Shown here one piece after another: positions 8,287 to 17,247 of a stretch of DNA of 64,000 nt. Position 1 is the stretch's first letter; every line of letters starts with the position of its first letter. The translations under genes were made by a program, and so were the position numbers. The notes below the pieces were generated by a model. The model saw only the letters and a program-made list of their open reading frames with translations, had not been told where the DNA came from and ran no database searches. The stretch comes from Deltaproteobacteria bacterium (GTDB taxonomy: Bacteria; Desulfobacterota; Binatia; UBA9968; JAJDTQ01): contig JAPPNE010000058.1 in NCBI GenBank assembly GCA_028818775.1, positions 20,319 to 84,318 on the forward strand, given 5' to 3'.

Positions 8287-9300
8287 ATGGCAGACTATCC
8301 CATCCTGGATGCCGACTCGCACATCCGCGAGACCATCGACGACTACCGCTCGCGTGTACCCGAGGTGTACCAACGCATCCGCCAGGGGTTCTTCCCCAGC
8401 GATACCTGGGACCGCTTTCTCGGCCGCATGGGCAAGCAGACCATCGGTACGAACGGATACGTAGCGGACATGGACGTGGAGGGCATCAACCTCAGCGTCA
8501 CCTACCCGACCATGGGGCTGAGCCTGAGCCTCGTGCCCCAGAGCGATCTCCAGAAGGCGCTGGCGCGCGCATGGAACGACTACATCGGCGAGGTCCAGCA
8601 GCAGAACCCGCGCATGAAGGGCATCGCCACGGTGTCCCTGAAGGACGTGCCCGCCGCGGTCGAAGAGCTGAACCGCGCCGTGAACAAGTGGCACCACCCG
8701 GGCGTGATGCTCCACACCCATGGCCACAAGAAGAACCTCGGCGCCGAGGAGTTCTGGCCCATCTACGCCGAGGCCGAGCGCCTGGGCGTCCCGGTGTGCT
8801 TCCACGGCAACTCCTGGGGCGCCGAGGGACAGGAGCGCTGGGAGTGCTTCCTCCAGGCCCACACCGTCAGCTTCTCCTTCGAGATCATGCAGGCCTTCCT
8901 GGGCATCACCACCTGCGGGGTGCTGGAGCGCTATCCCAAGCTCAAGGTAGGTTTCTTCGAGGCGGGATGCGGCTGGCTACCCTACTGGCTCGACCGCATC
9001 GACGAGCACTACGAGCGCCGCAGCGAGGAAGCGCCGCTGCTCAAGGGCAAGCCCAGCGACTACGTGAAGAGCGGCCGGGTGTACGTGAGCTTCGACCCCG
9101 ACGACGCCATGCTGCCCTACTGCATGGACCGCTACGGCGACGACATGTGGCTGTTCGCCGCCGACTACCCGCACTGGGACACCATCTGGCCCAACGCCAC
9201 CAAGGAGGTGCGCGAGCGCACCGACATCTCCGAGGACCAGAAGCGGAAGGTCTTCTTCGACAACTGCAACCGGTTCTACAGTCTCGGACTGGAAGCGTAG
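8287..9300 (+). CDS. Amidohydrolase-2 family metal-dependent hydrolase
   Basis: A 337-residue member of the amidohydrolase-2 (ACMSD-like) family. It opens with PILDADSHIRETIDDY, contains VCFHGNSWG mid-barrel, and has the late motif FAADYPHWDTIWPN carrying the metal Asp. The GTG at 8272 is in frame, but the ggagg it contains is better read as the ribosome site for the ATG at 8287. Related in sequence style to the genes at 1209-2237 and 9315-10748, which suggests repeated use of this fold in one catabolic network. The substrate is unknown. Confidence 0.88.
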   Translation: MADYPILDADSHIRETIDDYRSRVPEVYQRIRQGFFPSDTWDRFLGRMGKQTIGTNGYVADMDVEGINLSVTYPTMGLSLSLVPQSDLQKALARAWNDYIGEVQQQNPRMKGIATVSLKDVPAAVEELNRAVNKWHHPGVMLHTHGHKKNLGAEEFWPIYAEAERLGVPVCFHGNSWGAEGQERWECFLQAHTVSFSFEIMQAFLGITTCGVLERYPKLKVGFFEAGCGWLPYWLDRIDEHYERRSEEAPLLKGKPSDYVKSGRVYVSFDPDDAMLPYCMDRYGDDMWLFAADYPHWDTIWPNATKEVRERTDISEDQKRKVFFDNCNRFYSLGLEA

Positions 9301-9314
9301 CGGAGGCGCCGGGT

Positions 9315-10748
9315 CTACAACCCCAGCTCCTCCGCCACGGCCTCTCCCACCGCCGTGCCCTTGAAGAAGTCGGGGTTGTTGCGCGTGTGCAGGCGCGCGG
9401 CGTTGGTGAAGGTGAACTCGCGGAAGTCCTGCTCGGTCACGTGGCCCTTCTCCACCATCTCGTGGGCCTCGGGAATGACTTCCTTGAAGTCGGGCACGTC
9501 GAAGTGCGTGAAGTCCGAGCTGAAGACCGGCTGGAGGCGCACGCCCATGCGCGGGTCGAACGCCCACATGGTGGCGCGGTCGTCGGCCTCGCAGCCGAAG
9601 AAGAAGTTCGTGGCGAACACCGCTTCGACGTCCTCCTCGGACTGGATCCCCGCGGCCTCGAAATCGTCCACTACGTGCTCGGGCCTGGATAGCTCTTCGA
9701 CGCTGCAGTTGGGCCGGAAGGCGTCGAGGTTGTTCATGAGGGCGTCGGCGTTGGCTTTGAGCCGCTCGTCACCATAGCGCTCGATGAACCCCTTCAACTC
9801 CTCGACGTCGGTGTCGGCGGGGTACTGCAACCCGGCGCGGCGGCGCTTCTCCCAGTGCTCGATGAGATCGAAGCACATCTGGCAGGCCCAGCTTATGCCG
9901 CCTTCCATGAACCCGAAATTGAGGCTCGGGTAGCGGTTCACCAAGCCGCCGAGGAAGACGCCGCGGGCGAAGGCGTGGTTCGACTCGGCGAAGTGGCCCA
10001 CGTGGTTGAAGGTGAAGTTGCTGATGGAGGCGCGGTCGTGCCAGCGGCCGCTGCCCGAGTGCTGGGTCACGGCCACGCCCAGCTCGACACAGCGGCGCCA
10101 CACGGGCTCGTAGTCGTAGGGGCTGTCCAGGGCGATGTTGTCGCAGTACCAGGCGGCCTTGCGCGGATCGATGCCCTCGGCAGCCCCCGGGATCTTCCGC
10201 TCCTGGTTGCCTCGCATCATGATGGCCCGGTAGCCGCGCTGCACCACCGCGTACTCCAGCTCTTCCAGGGCTTCGTCCGGGTTGTGCGCCGGGATGATGG
10301 CCACCGGACAGAAGCGCTCGGGGTACGGCCCGAACATGTCGGCCGTCATCATGTTGTAGGCGCGCACCCCGGCCCGGTGCAGGTCGTCGTCCTGAATGCC
10401 GTTCACGCTCAGTCCGAAGCTCGGATAGATCATCGCGAAGTCGATGCCGAGTTCGGGAAGCCGCTCGTTCAGCAGACCCGGCAGGAGGCCCGTGGCCTTG
10501 TCGAGGGTATCCGCGGTGACGCCCCACCAGATGGTGCGGCGCATGCGGTGGTGCTGGCGCTCCTGCGGAGTCGCCCGGTACCAGGACTGGTTCCGGCGCC
10601 AGAGGTCCTTGATCTGGTCGACGGCTCCGGGGCCGCCGGCTTCGCTCAGGTATTCCAGGAAGACCGGGATCGGCTCGATCCAATGTCCGTCGCCGTCGAT
10701 CACCGGGTGCTTCAGGCCGTCGTGAATCCTTTGCGCTTCGCTTGCCAT
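9315..10748 (-). CDS. Long-form amidohydrolase-2 family hydrolase
   Basis: A 477-residue member of the amidohydrolase-2 family, longer than the other two here. It opens with HPVIDGDGHWIEPIPVFLEY and has FSSDFTHFDVPDFKEVIP near the end. Extra sequence sits in the middle of the barrel (about 190-330), including QHSGSGRWHD. The ATG at 10748 has aggag 9-13 bases upstream; the frame is open to 10793 but that extension lacks a site. It faces the 8287 gene tail-to-tail with a 14-bp gap. Proteins of this long type are often found near luciferase-like monooxygenases. The reaction is unknown. Confidence 0.87.
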   Translation of the reverse strand: MASEAQRIHDGLKHPVIDGDGHWIEPIPVFLEYLSEAGGPGAVDQIKDLWRRNQSWYRATPQERQHHRMRRTIWWGVTADTLDKATGLLPGLLNERLPELGIDFAMIYPSFGLSVNGIQDDDLHRAGVRAYNMMTADMFGPYPERFCPVAIIPAHNPDEALEELEYAVVQRGYRAIMMRGNQERKIPGAAEGIDPRKAAWYCDNIALDSPYDYEPVWRRCVELGVAVTQHSGSGRWHDRASISNFTFNHVGHFAESNHAFARGVFLGGLVNRYPSLNFGFMEGGISWACQMCFDLIEHWEKRRRAGLQYPADTDVEELKGFIERYGDERLKANADALMNNLDAFRPNCSVEELSRPEHVVDDFEAAGIQSEEDVEAVFATNFFFGCEADDRATMWAFDPRMGVRLQPVFSSDFTHFDVPDFKEVIPEAHEMVEKGHVTEQDFREFTFTNAARLHTRNNPDFFKGTAVGEAVAEELGL

Positions 10749-10824
10749 GGTCGGGCTCCTGTCGTTGTGGAAGGTCGAACGATCACGCGACAACCTACCA
10801 CACTACCCGGCCGCGTGCACCGTT

Positions 10825-12090
10825 TCAGCGCCTGGACCTTCTCCGGGACTTGGTCGCGGCCTTCCGTTGAGAGGCGTGCAGCTCTTCGTTCACGGCTCCC
10901 TGGACCAGCTCGGCCTGCCAACGCAACAGGCCCGAACACGCCATGGTTTCGTCCTCGGACCGCGGGCGGGTTCGGGCGATGTTTTCGAGGGCGGCCTTGG
11001 GCGCCAAGGTCCATGGAGCGATCCCCAACCCGGTGGCGATCCGGGCGCACTCGGTGCGCAACGCGTCGAACTCCCTGTCGTTGAAATTCGGAACGTCGGG
11101 GCGCGCGGCGCGCCGGGGCTCCGGCCACTCGCTCTCCGCCATGGTCGCGGCCCGATGGAGCGCATGCCCGAGCGCCCTCCGGCGCGAGCCGACGATGTCG
11201 CGCGGCAATTTCGGACCTTGGTCCAGCGCCACGCCCGGATGCGCGTCGGCCCATTCCACCAGCTCCAGTATCCGCTGATTCTGGAGCACCTTGAAGGACG
11301 GCCGGTTGACGCGCCGGGCCAACGTGTCGCGCCAATGCCAGATCTCCCGCAGATAGGCCAGTTGGCGACGCGACAGGCGCCCCGCGCCCTTGATGCGCCA
11401 GATGTCCTCCGGATCGCGGGCACGGTCCTGTCCTGCGGCCTCCACCATCGCGCGGCAGCTCTCCCGATGCCATGCCACCCGCTCCCAGTGGAGCAGCTCC
11501 CCGTGCAGGCGCTCGGCAAGGGCTTCCAGATAGCGCGTGTCGTTGACCGCGTAGCGCAACTGCGTTTCGCTGAGGGGCCGGCGAGACCAGTCCGATTTCT
11601 GCGAATCCTTGACGAGCGCGATGTCCAGGAGTTGCTCGACAAGGGAGGCCAGCCCGATCTGTTCGATACCGAGCAGTTGCGCCGCGATCATCGTGTCGAA
11701 GACCTCCCCGCGGGGCCTGAAGCCCTTCCAGGCGCGCAGAAGCCGCAGGTCGTAGTCGGCGCCGTGCAGGATCAGCCGCTTGTCCGACAGGACCTCGACG
11801 AAACCGGCCAGGTCCAAATCCGACAAGGGATCGACGACGAAGTGCGCGTCCCCGACGGTTAGCTGAATCAGGCAGACCTTTTCCGCGTAGTTGTGCAGGC
11901 TGTCCGCCTCGGTATCCAGCGCCACCGACCGCGTCGCGCGGAGGCGCTGCATCAACTGCTCCAACGCTCCGGGCTCACGGACGTAGACGTAGTCCGCGGA
12001 CTCTCCCTTGCGCGCACCTCTTGCTTCGGCAACATCGATTTTGTCATCAAACTTCTCAGGCACGGGTCTGTTCTTCCCCCTCCGCTCCAC
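10825..12090 (-). CDS. rnd: Ribonuclease D (DEDDy exonuclease with HRDC domain)
   Basis: A 421-residue 3'-5' exoribonuclease that matures tRNA and other stable RNA. DEDDy residues are visible: D59 and E61 (ALDTEAD), D114 (HGADYDLRLL) and Y180/D184 (RYAVNDTRYL). An HRDC-like helical region follows at about 230-310, and the tail is basic (KAATKSRRRSRR). The start is GTG at 12090; another GTG at 12063 has ggaggggg upstream and could be the real start, removing 9 residues. It is divergent from the dipeptidase gene across an AT-rich spacer. Confidence 0.94.
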   Translation of the reverse strand: MERRGKNRPVPEKFDDKIDVAEARGARKGESADYVYVREPGALEQLMQRLRATRSVALDTEADSLHNYAEKVCLIQLTVGDAHFVVDPLSDLDLAGFVEVLSDKRLILHGADYDLRLLRAWKGFRPRGEVFDTMIAAQLLGIEQIGLASLVEQLLDIALVKDSQKSDWSRRPLSETQLRYAVNDTRYLEALAERLHGELLHWERVAWHRESCRAMVEAAGQDRARDPEDIWRIKGAGRLSRRQLAYLREIWHWRDTLARRVNRPSFKVLQNQRILELVEWADAHPGVALDQGPKLPRDIVGSRRRALGHALHRAATMAESEWPEPRRAARPDVPNFNDREFDALRTECARIATGLGIAPWTLAPKAALENIARTRPRSEDETMACSGLLRWQAELVQGAVNEELHASQRKAATKSRRRSRR

Positions 12091-12295
12091 TCAACTTTAT
12101 CATTAATTCAACAATTGAGCATCGCAATTTATGAAATTTTGTGCAGTGTCGGTTCAGTTTTTGTTCACTATGGTTTCACGGTCCGTCGAACGGACGAACG
12201 AGCACCGCGGCGGGGTTCGCCCGAGCGAGACCGACATTGCGCGCGGACGGCTGTACAGATACGCTGATGCCATTGAACGGCTTGGTTCCCGACCC

Positions 12296-13489
12296 GTGAA
12301 GTCCCTGTCCGCACACACCGACGCCGACCTGCTGGACCGCGCCCGCGCCATCCATGCGCGTATCCTGACCTTGGACACGCACGTCGACATTCCGCCCGAT
12401 TTCGGCACCGAGACCTATGACCCCAGGGAGGCGAAGAGAGGACGGGGGCAGATCGACCTGGTGGGGATGGAGCAAGGCGGGTTGGACGCGGTGTTCTTCA
12501 TCGTCTACGTGGGGCAAGGGGAACGCAACGCGGCGGACTATGCCAGGGCCATGGCGGACGCCTTCGCCAAGTTCGCGGCCATCCGCCGGATGACCGACGT
12601 GCAGTATCCCGAGGCCATCGCCCTGGCGCGCTCGGCTGCGGACGTGCGCCGCATTCACGGCCAAGGGAGGCTTGCGGCGCTCATCGGCATCGAGAACGGC
12701 CATGCCCTCGGGCGCGACCTGCGCCTCCTCGACACCTACCACGGCTTCGGCGCGCGCTACCTGGGCCTGCTGCACAACGGCCACAACGACCTCGGCGACT
12801 CGGCCGTGCCCTACCCGCGTTTCAAGGACGCACCCGCCGAGCACGGCGGCCTGACGGACTTCGGCCGCGCCTCGGTCGCGCGCGCCAACGACCTGGGCAT
12901 CATGGTGGATGTCTCCCACGCGGCCATGACCACGGCGCTGGACGCCATCCGCGCCTCCCGCGCGCCCGTGATCGCGTCCCACTCCAGTGTCAAGGGCGTC
13001 TACGACCATCCGCGGAACCTGTCCGACGAGGCGCTGGCGGCCATCCGCGACAACGGCGGCGTCGCCCAGATGGTGGCCTTCGATGCGTATCTGCGGCCCG
13101 TGTCCGGCGAGCGGCAGTCGGCGCTCCGTGGCCTCAGGACCGCGATGGGCATCAAGGGCTTCGCCGACTTCCAACGGTTGAGCGACGAGAAGCGCGACGA
13201 ATGGCACACCCGCCGGCAGGAGATCGACCTCAAGTGGCCCAAGGCGTCCGTTAGAGATTTCGCCGACCACATCGACTACGCGGTCAACCTGGCGGGCATC
13301 GACCACGTCGGCATCGCGTCGGACTTCAACGGCGGCGGCGGCATCGCCGGCTGGGACAACGCACGCGACACCCTCAACGTCACCGTCGAACTGGTGCGCC
13401 GGGGTTACGGCGAGGATCAAATCGCCCTGCTGTGGGGCGGCAACCTGTTGCGGGTGATGGAGGCGGTGGAGGCGTTTTCAATACGTTGA
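12296..13489 (+). CDS. Membrane-dipeptidase (M19) family peptidase
   Basis: A 397-residue zinc dipeptidase of the M19 (renal dipeptidase) family. Metal ligands are recognisable: HxD in LDTHVDIP, Glu in IGIENGHALG, and two His in VDVSHAAM and ASHSSVKG. GIASDFNGGGGI near the end is also a family segment. The start is uncertain: the frame is open to an ATG at 12131, with another ATG at 12170, but the first 55 extra residues are poorly protein-like and no start has a clear ribosome site. I choose the GTG at 12296 because family-like sequence begins soon after. No lipobox or signal peptide is seen. Confidence 0.88.
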   Translation: MKSLSAHTDADLLDRARAIHARILTLDTHVDIPPDFGTETYDPREAKRGRGQIDLVGMEQGGLDAVFFIVYVGQGERNAADYARAMADAFAKFAAIRRMTDVQYPEAIALARSAADVRRIHGQGRLAALIGIENGHALGRDLRLLDTYHGFGARYLGLLHNGHNDLGDSAVPYPRFKDAPAEHGGLTDFGRASVARANDLGIMVDVSHAAMTTALDAIRASRAPVIASHSSVKGVYDHPRNLSDEALAAIRDNGGVAQMVAFDAYLRPVSGERQSALRGLRTAMGIKGFADFQRLSDEKRDEWHTRRQEIDLKWPKASVRDFADHIDYAVNLAGIDHVGIASDFNGGGGIAGWDNARDTLNVTVELVRRGYGEDQIALLWGGNLLRVMEAVEAFSIR

Positions 13490-13517
13490 GGGCCACCGCG
13501 CTGCCGCATCATCCGAA

Positions 13518-13934
13518 TCACGCTTTGGCCACACGGCTCAGGGCTTCACGGGCAGTCACGACAGGAATACCTTCCACCACTCCAAGCGCGAGCAAGTGTT
13601 TCTTGTCGCCAGTGACGAGCAGGTCGGCCTTTCCGTCGATTGCGGTAGCCAGAATAGGGTTGTCGTCGGGATCGGCGGACAAGTCCACTACAGGAAGTTC
13701 GCGCTGGACAACGGCCCTTGCGCCGATGTTCTCGACGATCGCGGCAGCTTCGTCGGCGTCGACGAACCGACGAAGACGAGGCCGGGCAAGAACTTGGGCC
13801 ATCTCGCTCAATTGCGCAAGCGAGGTGACGAGTTCGATCTCGCCACGCAGCCACGCCTGGTACAGCAAATCGGGCGGAGTGCCCTTGGTGATGAGGGCGC
13901 TGATGAGGATGTTGGTGTCAAGAACGATCCGCAC
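13518..13934 (-). CDS. PIN-domain toxin (COG1569-like)
   Basis: A 138-residue PIN-domain ribonuclease. The four acidic metal ligands are D6 (VRIVLDTNILISAL), E44 (SEMAQVLARPRL), D91 (SADPDDNPILATA) and D110 (LVTGDKKHLL). The sequence style matches the COG1569 putative toxins. The GTG at 13934 is chosen because the domain begins VRIVLDTN there; the ATG at 13958 would add eight residues. It overlaps the 3' end of the RHH gene by 17 bp, the usual antitoxin-first arrangement. It presumably cleaves RNA when free of antitoxin. Confidence 0.88.
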   Translation of the reverse strand: MRIVLDTNILISALITKGTPPDLLYQAWLRGEIELVTSLAQLSEMAQVLARPRLRRFVDADEAAAIVENIGARAVVQRELPVVDLSADPDDNPILATAIDGKADLLVTGDKKHLLALGVVEGIPVVTAREALSRVAKA

Positions 13935-14154
13935 GTCTAGCCGCCACCTCGTCATCAATCAGGTTAAGAATCGCTCGCTGGTCACACGCAGCATTGCGGT
14001 CCTTGACCTGATCGACGGTAAGGTCCAGAACGCGACGGCGCACAGCTTCGTCGACGAACCGGGACAGATCGCCCTTCTTGCCGCCGTTGCGCGCGAGAAA
14101 GGTGCGGACCACCCTGTCCGTCTCTTCAGGAATGGAGAGGTTCCAACGAGTCAT
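13918..14154 (-). CDS. Ribbon-helix-helix antitoxin of the PIN module
   Basis: A 78-residue protein with an N-terminal ribbon-helix-helix pattern (MTRWNLSIPEETDRVVRTFL then DLSRFVDEAVRRRVL). The C-terminal 30 residues would bind the toxin. It is first in the operon and overlaps the PIN gene. RHH antitoxins repress their own promoter; an 11-bp imperfect palindrome overlapping the promoter lies 19 bp upstream of the start codon (see 14173-14202). Confidence 0.85.
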   Translation of the reverse strand: MTRWNLSIPEETDRVVRTFLARNGGKKGDLSRFVDEAVRRRVLDLTVDQVKDRNAACDQRAILNLIDDEVAARRADRS

Positions 14155-14172
14155 ACTTCAATTCCCCAGTTA

Positions 14173-14202
14173 GACATATAAACATCTACGCGTTTATACG
14201 TC
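14173..14202 (-). promoter_or_regulatory. Palindromic operator and promoter of the RHH/PIN module
   Basis: GACATATAAAC (14173-14183) and GTTTATACGTC (14192-14202) form an inverted repeat, 10 of 11 matching, with an 8-bp centre. Read on the minus strand, the same bases contain TGGACG, a 17-bp spacer and TTATAT, i.e. a promoter firing into the RHH gene. Such overlap is expected for an autoregulated antitoxin. The operator role is inferred. Confidence 0.55.
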
Positions 14203-14263
14203 CACCGTATCCCGAGTCAGCCCGTCCGGTCAACGTCACCTCAGGGAGGCCATTCCCGAAGTC

Positions 14264-14291
14264 TTGACTTATATGTTTCTACATGTATTTT
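14264..14291 (+). promoter_or_regulatory. Promoter for the Xre/RES module
   Basis: TTGACT (14264-14269), a 16-bp spacer and TATTTT (14286-14291) lie 66 bp before the Xre-type antitoxin. The spacer contains the palindrome ACATGT within an AT-rich stretch unlike the surrounding GC-rich DNA. Confidence 0.4.
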
Positions 14292-14357
14292 GATTGAAAC
14301 AATAAAGTCAAAGACGTGACGGCTATAAGCCGATCCAGACACCGAATGGAGTCCCGC

Positions 14358-14717
14358 ATGGACCAGGTACAAGTGAAGGCGGTCAAACCAGTGGTGCAGT
14401 TCATCGAACGGCTGCAACAGACCGGTGGGTTGAAGGGAACCGACATCGCGAATTTCACCGGCGTTTCCAAAGCGACCGTGTCCCGCTGGACGACCGGTCG
14501 GAAGTCGCCGCATCCGAACACACAACTCATCATCTCCGATTTGTCCTATGTGGTGCTGCGGCTCAGCGAGTACTACAGCCGGGAAGAGGTACGTGTCTGG
14601 CTCTACGCGCGCCATCCGCAGTTGGACGGGGAGCGGGCCATCGACCTTGTACGTGGCGAGCGGACCGAGGAAGTGATCGCGATCCTCGATCGCCTCGACG
14701 CGGATGCGTACATCTAA
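14358..14717 (+). CDS. Xre/MbcA/ParS-type antitoxin
   Basis: A 119-residue antitoxin. A helix-turn-helix lies at about 27-50 (GTDIANFTGVSKATVSRW), followed by the MbcA/ParS toxin-binding domain (LSEYYSREEVRVWLYARHPQLDGERAIDLVRG), which is diagnostic of RES-type modules. The ATG at 14358 has gg-agt 8-12 bases upstream; earlier ATGs at 14316 and 14346 add residues unlike the family. The RES toxin starts 5 bp after the stop. It is expected to neutralise the toxin and repress the shared promoter. Confidence 0.92.
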   Translation: MDQVQVKAVKPVVQFIERLQQTGGLKGTDIANFTGVSKATVSRWTTGRKSPHPNTQLIISDLSYVVLRLSEYYSREEVRVWLYARHPQLDGERAIDLVRGERTEEVIAILDRLDADAYI

Positions 14718-14722
14718 GCGCG

Positions 14723-15292
14723 GTGCAAGGGAACATCTCTCAAACCCGTCGTCGCATACGCGATCAGCAGTTGCTCGATACGCTGGAATCCGTCGAGCTG
14801 GCTCCCTATTCGGAAACGGTGTGGCGGTCGGTCCGAGAGGGCCACGATCCGCTTGCCTGCTGGCGGTCCGGCGGCCGCTGGGACGACGGGACGCTCGACG
14901 TGCTTTATACCTCGGAAACGCGCGAGGCCGCCGTCGCCGAGCGACGGTTTCATCTCTATCAGGGCCAACCCATTCCGCCTTCCAGGGTCCGATATGAACT
15001 ATACGAACTCACCGTATCTCTTGAAGCGGTCATGCGCTTCCCCGATCTTGAAGCACTGTCTTCCATCGGGTTCGATACGGCGCGCTACGGCCAATTGAGC
15101 TATCTTGAGCGGGAAAAGGAGTATCCCCGTTCTCAGGAGGTGGCCGAGACTTGTGCGTTCCTGGGCGCTGACGGACTGTTGGTCCCGAGCGCTCGCGTCC
15201 CGGCGTCGAGCAATTTGATCGTCTTCTGCGAACAGGAGACGCAGATCGTGAAGGAAATCGTCCGGAACCACGGGGTGGTCGATTTCAGTTGA
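14723..15292 (+). CDS. RES-domain toxin (NAD-degrading type)
   Basis: A 189-residue RES-domain protein. The named residues are visible: R35 in VWRSVREGHDPL, E73 in YTSETREAAVAERRF, and the late Ser in VPASSNLIVF (about 162-163). GGRWDDG at 50-56 is also typical. Characterised RES toxins (for example MbcT) destroy NAD+; that activity is inferred here. The start is GTG, 5 bp behind the antitoxin stop. The antitoxin-first order and the adjacent MbcA/ParS partner make the assignment secure. Confidence 0.93.
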   Translation: MQGNISQTRRRIRDQQLLDTLESVELAPYSETVWRSVREGHDPLACWRSGGRWDDGTLDVLYTSETREAAVAERRFHLYQGQPIPPSRVRYELYELTVSLEAVMRFPDLEALSSIGFDTARYGQLSYLEREKEYPRSQEVAETCAFLGADGLLVPSARVPASSNLIVFCEQETQIVKEIVRNHGVVDFS

Positions 15293-15364
15293 ACTGTGGT
15301 CGCCCCCCGATCGGCGGGCGTTCATAGAAGGGGAGCCGCTGGCAGACCAGCGGGACAAGGCCGT

Positions 15365-15970
15365 CTATCCGTCCGAACCGCGCCTGCGCAACTCGAACGG
15401 CGGCTCTTCCCCCGCCAGCAGCCGCCGGATGTTCTCCCGGTGGCGCACCACCACCAGGAATCCGATGACGAGGCTCATCCAGAACGTTTCCACCGGATAG
15501 GACAGCGCCCAGGCAGCGACCGGACCTGCCGCGGCCGCGGCCATGGAAGCCGGGGAGACCCGCCGGCTGGCCAGGACCGCCAGGGCGAACGCCCCAAGCA
15601 GGGCCAGGAGGCCCAGGGGCATGACTCCCAGGTAGACGCCGGCGGCGGTGGCCACGCCCTTGCCTCCCTTGAATCCCAGGAACACCGGGTAGAGATGGCC
15701 CGCGAACGCGGCCAGACCGGCGGATGCGGCCGCGGCCGGGCCGAGGTCCAGCAGGTGTGCCGCCAGCACGGGGAGGAAACCCTTGGCGACATCGGCCAGC
15801 AGCGTGACGAGGCCCTTCTTCCAACCCAGGGTCCGGGCCACGTTGGTGGCGCCGATGTTGCCGCTCCCGGCGCTGCGCACGTCCACGCCCGAGGAGGATC
15901 CCACCAGAAAGCCCGCGGGGATCGATCCCAGGAGATAGGACAGTATTGTCAGGATGATCGCAGCCGCCAT
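15365..15970 (-). CDS. plsY: Glycerol-3-phosphate acyltransferase PlsY
   Basis: A 201-residue inner-membrane enzyme that acylates glycerol-3-phosphate from acyl-phosphate in the first step of phospholipid synthesis. All three family motifs are present: GSIPAGFLVG near the N-terminus, RSAGSGNIGATNVAR at about 33-47, and GHLYPVFLGFKGGKGVAT at about 90-107. About five membrane helices are visible. The ATG at 15970 starts the usual MAAAIILTILSYLLGSIPAG; the longer frame to 16012 crosses the terminator of the upstream cupin gene and is rejected. Confidence 0.95.
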   Translation of the reverse strand: MAAAIILTILSYLLGSIPAGFLVGSSSGVDVRSAGSGNIGATNVARTLGWKKGLVTLLADVAKGFLPVLAAHLLDLGPAAAASAGLAAFAGHLYPVFLGFKGGKGVATAAGVYLGVMPLGLLALLGAFALAVLASRRVSPASMAAAAAGPVAAWALSYPVETFWMSLVIGFLVVVRHRENIRRLLAGEEPPFELRRRGSDG

Positions 15971-15990
15971 GGCATCGGATCGGGTCGGAC

Positions 15991-16023
15991 AAAAAAAGGG
16001 AGGAAGCCCCAAGGCCTCCTCCC
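15991..16023 (-). terminator. Intrinsic terminator of the double-cupin gene
   Basis: On the minus strand a hairpin with an 11-position stem (one mismatch; arms 15998-16008 and 16013-16023, loop of 4) is followed by seven T (15997-15991). It lies 20 bp after the stop of the cupin gene and just before the plsY start. Confidence 0.8.
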
Positions 16024-16043
16024 TCCGTCAAAAGGCCTCTATC

Positions 16044-17141
16044 CTACGCGGCGGGCTTGACGTAGACGTTGGGATCCATGCGCGACTCGGCTCCCAGCCT
16101 GGTCATGTCCGACTCGAACATCTCGCGGATGTACGCCGGCTGGTCGTAGTACTCGATCTGGTTGCCGCCGGACTTCACGTCCTTGTCGACCTTGGAGATG
16201 TCTCCGTAGCCCTCGCCCATGCTGTGCTTGATGCCGCCGAAACGCAAGGGCAGATAGCGCGCGCCGGTGGGGCCGAGGTTGAAGTGCTGGTGGAACATCA
16301 TCTCCGGCGGCACGAACACGCTGCCGTCCTGCCAGTCGTAGCGCTTGGGCTCCTCGCCTTCCCACCAGAACAACGAGAAACCCTGCCCCTTGATGATGAT
16401 GACGTTGAAGCCCGGCCCGTGGCGGTGGGCCTTCTTGTAGGTCCCCACGGGGAACTCGGAGATGTGCGCCGCCATGGTGCCGTCGCACATTTCGAGAAAG
16501 ACGTTCTTGCCGCCCGCGCCCCGCTCCTTCCACTCCTGGAGGTTGAAAGTGCGGGTGTCGGCGATGAAGTTGGTCTCCCAGATCCGGCCGGGATGCTGCG
16601 TGCCCTGGCTGGAGAAAAAGTCCGGCCGCCCGTCGAAGCGGTCCCGGAAGTCGTAGGGCGTGTTGAAGATAAAGTCGTCGTTGTGGAACAGGCTGAAGAC
16701 GATGGGCATGTTGTTGACCGAGAACAGCCGCGCCGGCTTGTCGCCCTGGCCGTTGAAGTGCTGGTGATGCACGTTCAACGGGACCGAAATGAGGCTCCCT
16801 TCCTGCCACTCGAAGGTCTGCTTGGCGCCGTTGTCGTTCCAGATGGTGGTGGCGCCGCGGCCCTGCACCACCAGGATCAGCTCCTCGTAGAGGTGGCGCA
16901 TGGGGTTCAGGCTCTTGCCCGGCGCGATCTCGACGATGTAGGCGCCGGTGGCGTCGCCCGCTCCCTCCATGTTGAAGAGCGTCCCGTCACCGCCCATGCG
17001 GTCCCACCACTTGAGCGGCACCTCCTTCAGGTCCTTGATGAAGAACGTGTCGACAACGTCCACTCCCTCGCCCTTCTGCCACTTGTAGAAGAAGGGGATG
17101 TTGTCCATCGTGGTTTCGATCTCTTCAGCGGGCTTGGCCAT
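16044..17141 (-). CDS. Double-cupin protein
   Basis: A 365-residue protein with two cupin barrels. The first has MRHLYEELILVVQGRG and HHQHFNGQGD; the second has AHRHGPGFNVIIIKGQGF and MMFHQHFNLG. The His/Glu pairs are typical metal ligands. No signal peptide is present. Double cupins include dioxygenases (gentisate type) and decarboxylases, but the spacing here does not let me name a reaction. The start ATG has ggaggag 4-10 bases upstream. Single-gene unit with its own terminator at 15991-16023. Confidence 0.85.
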   Translation of the reverse strand: MAKPAEEIETTMDNIPFFYKWQKGEGVDVVDTFFIKDLKEVPLKWWDRMGGDGTLFNMEGAGDATGAYIVEIAPGKSLNPMRHLYEELILVVQGRGATTIWNDNGAKQTFEWQEGSLISVPLNVHHQHFNGQGDKPARLFSVNNMPIVFSLFHNDDFIFNTPYDFRDRFDGRPDFFSSQGTQHPGRIWETNFIADTRTFNLQEWKERGAGGKNVFLEMCDGTMAAHISEFPVGTYKKAHRHGPGFNVIIIKGQGFSLFWWEGEEPKRYDWQDGSVFVPPEMMFHQHFNLGPTGARYLPLRFGGIKHSMGEGYGDISKVDKDVKSGGNQIEYYDQPAYIREMFESDMTRLGAESRMDPNVYVKPAA

Positions 17142-17247
17142 GGGCTCCTCCGAATCTCAAGAAAATTCAAGGGGTAACTCTTACATGAGGTGTGTCGAAA
17201 AAACAACAACCGTCACGCCGCCAACCCGCTACGGGCCGCGGATCCTC

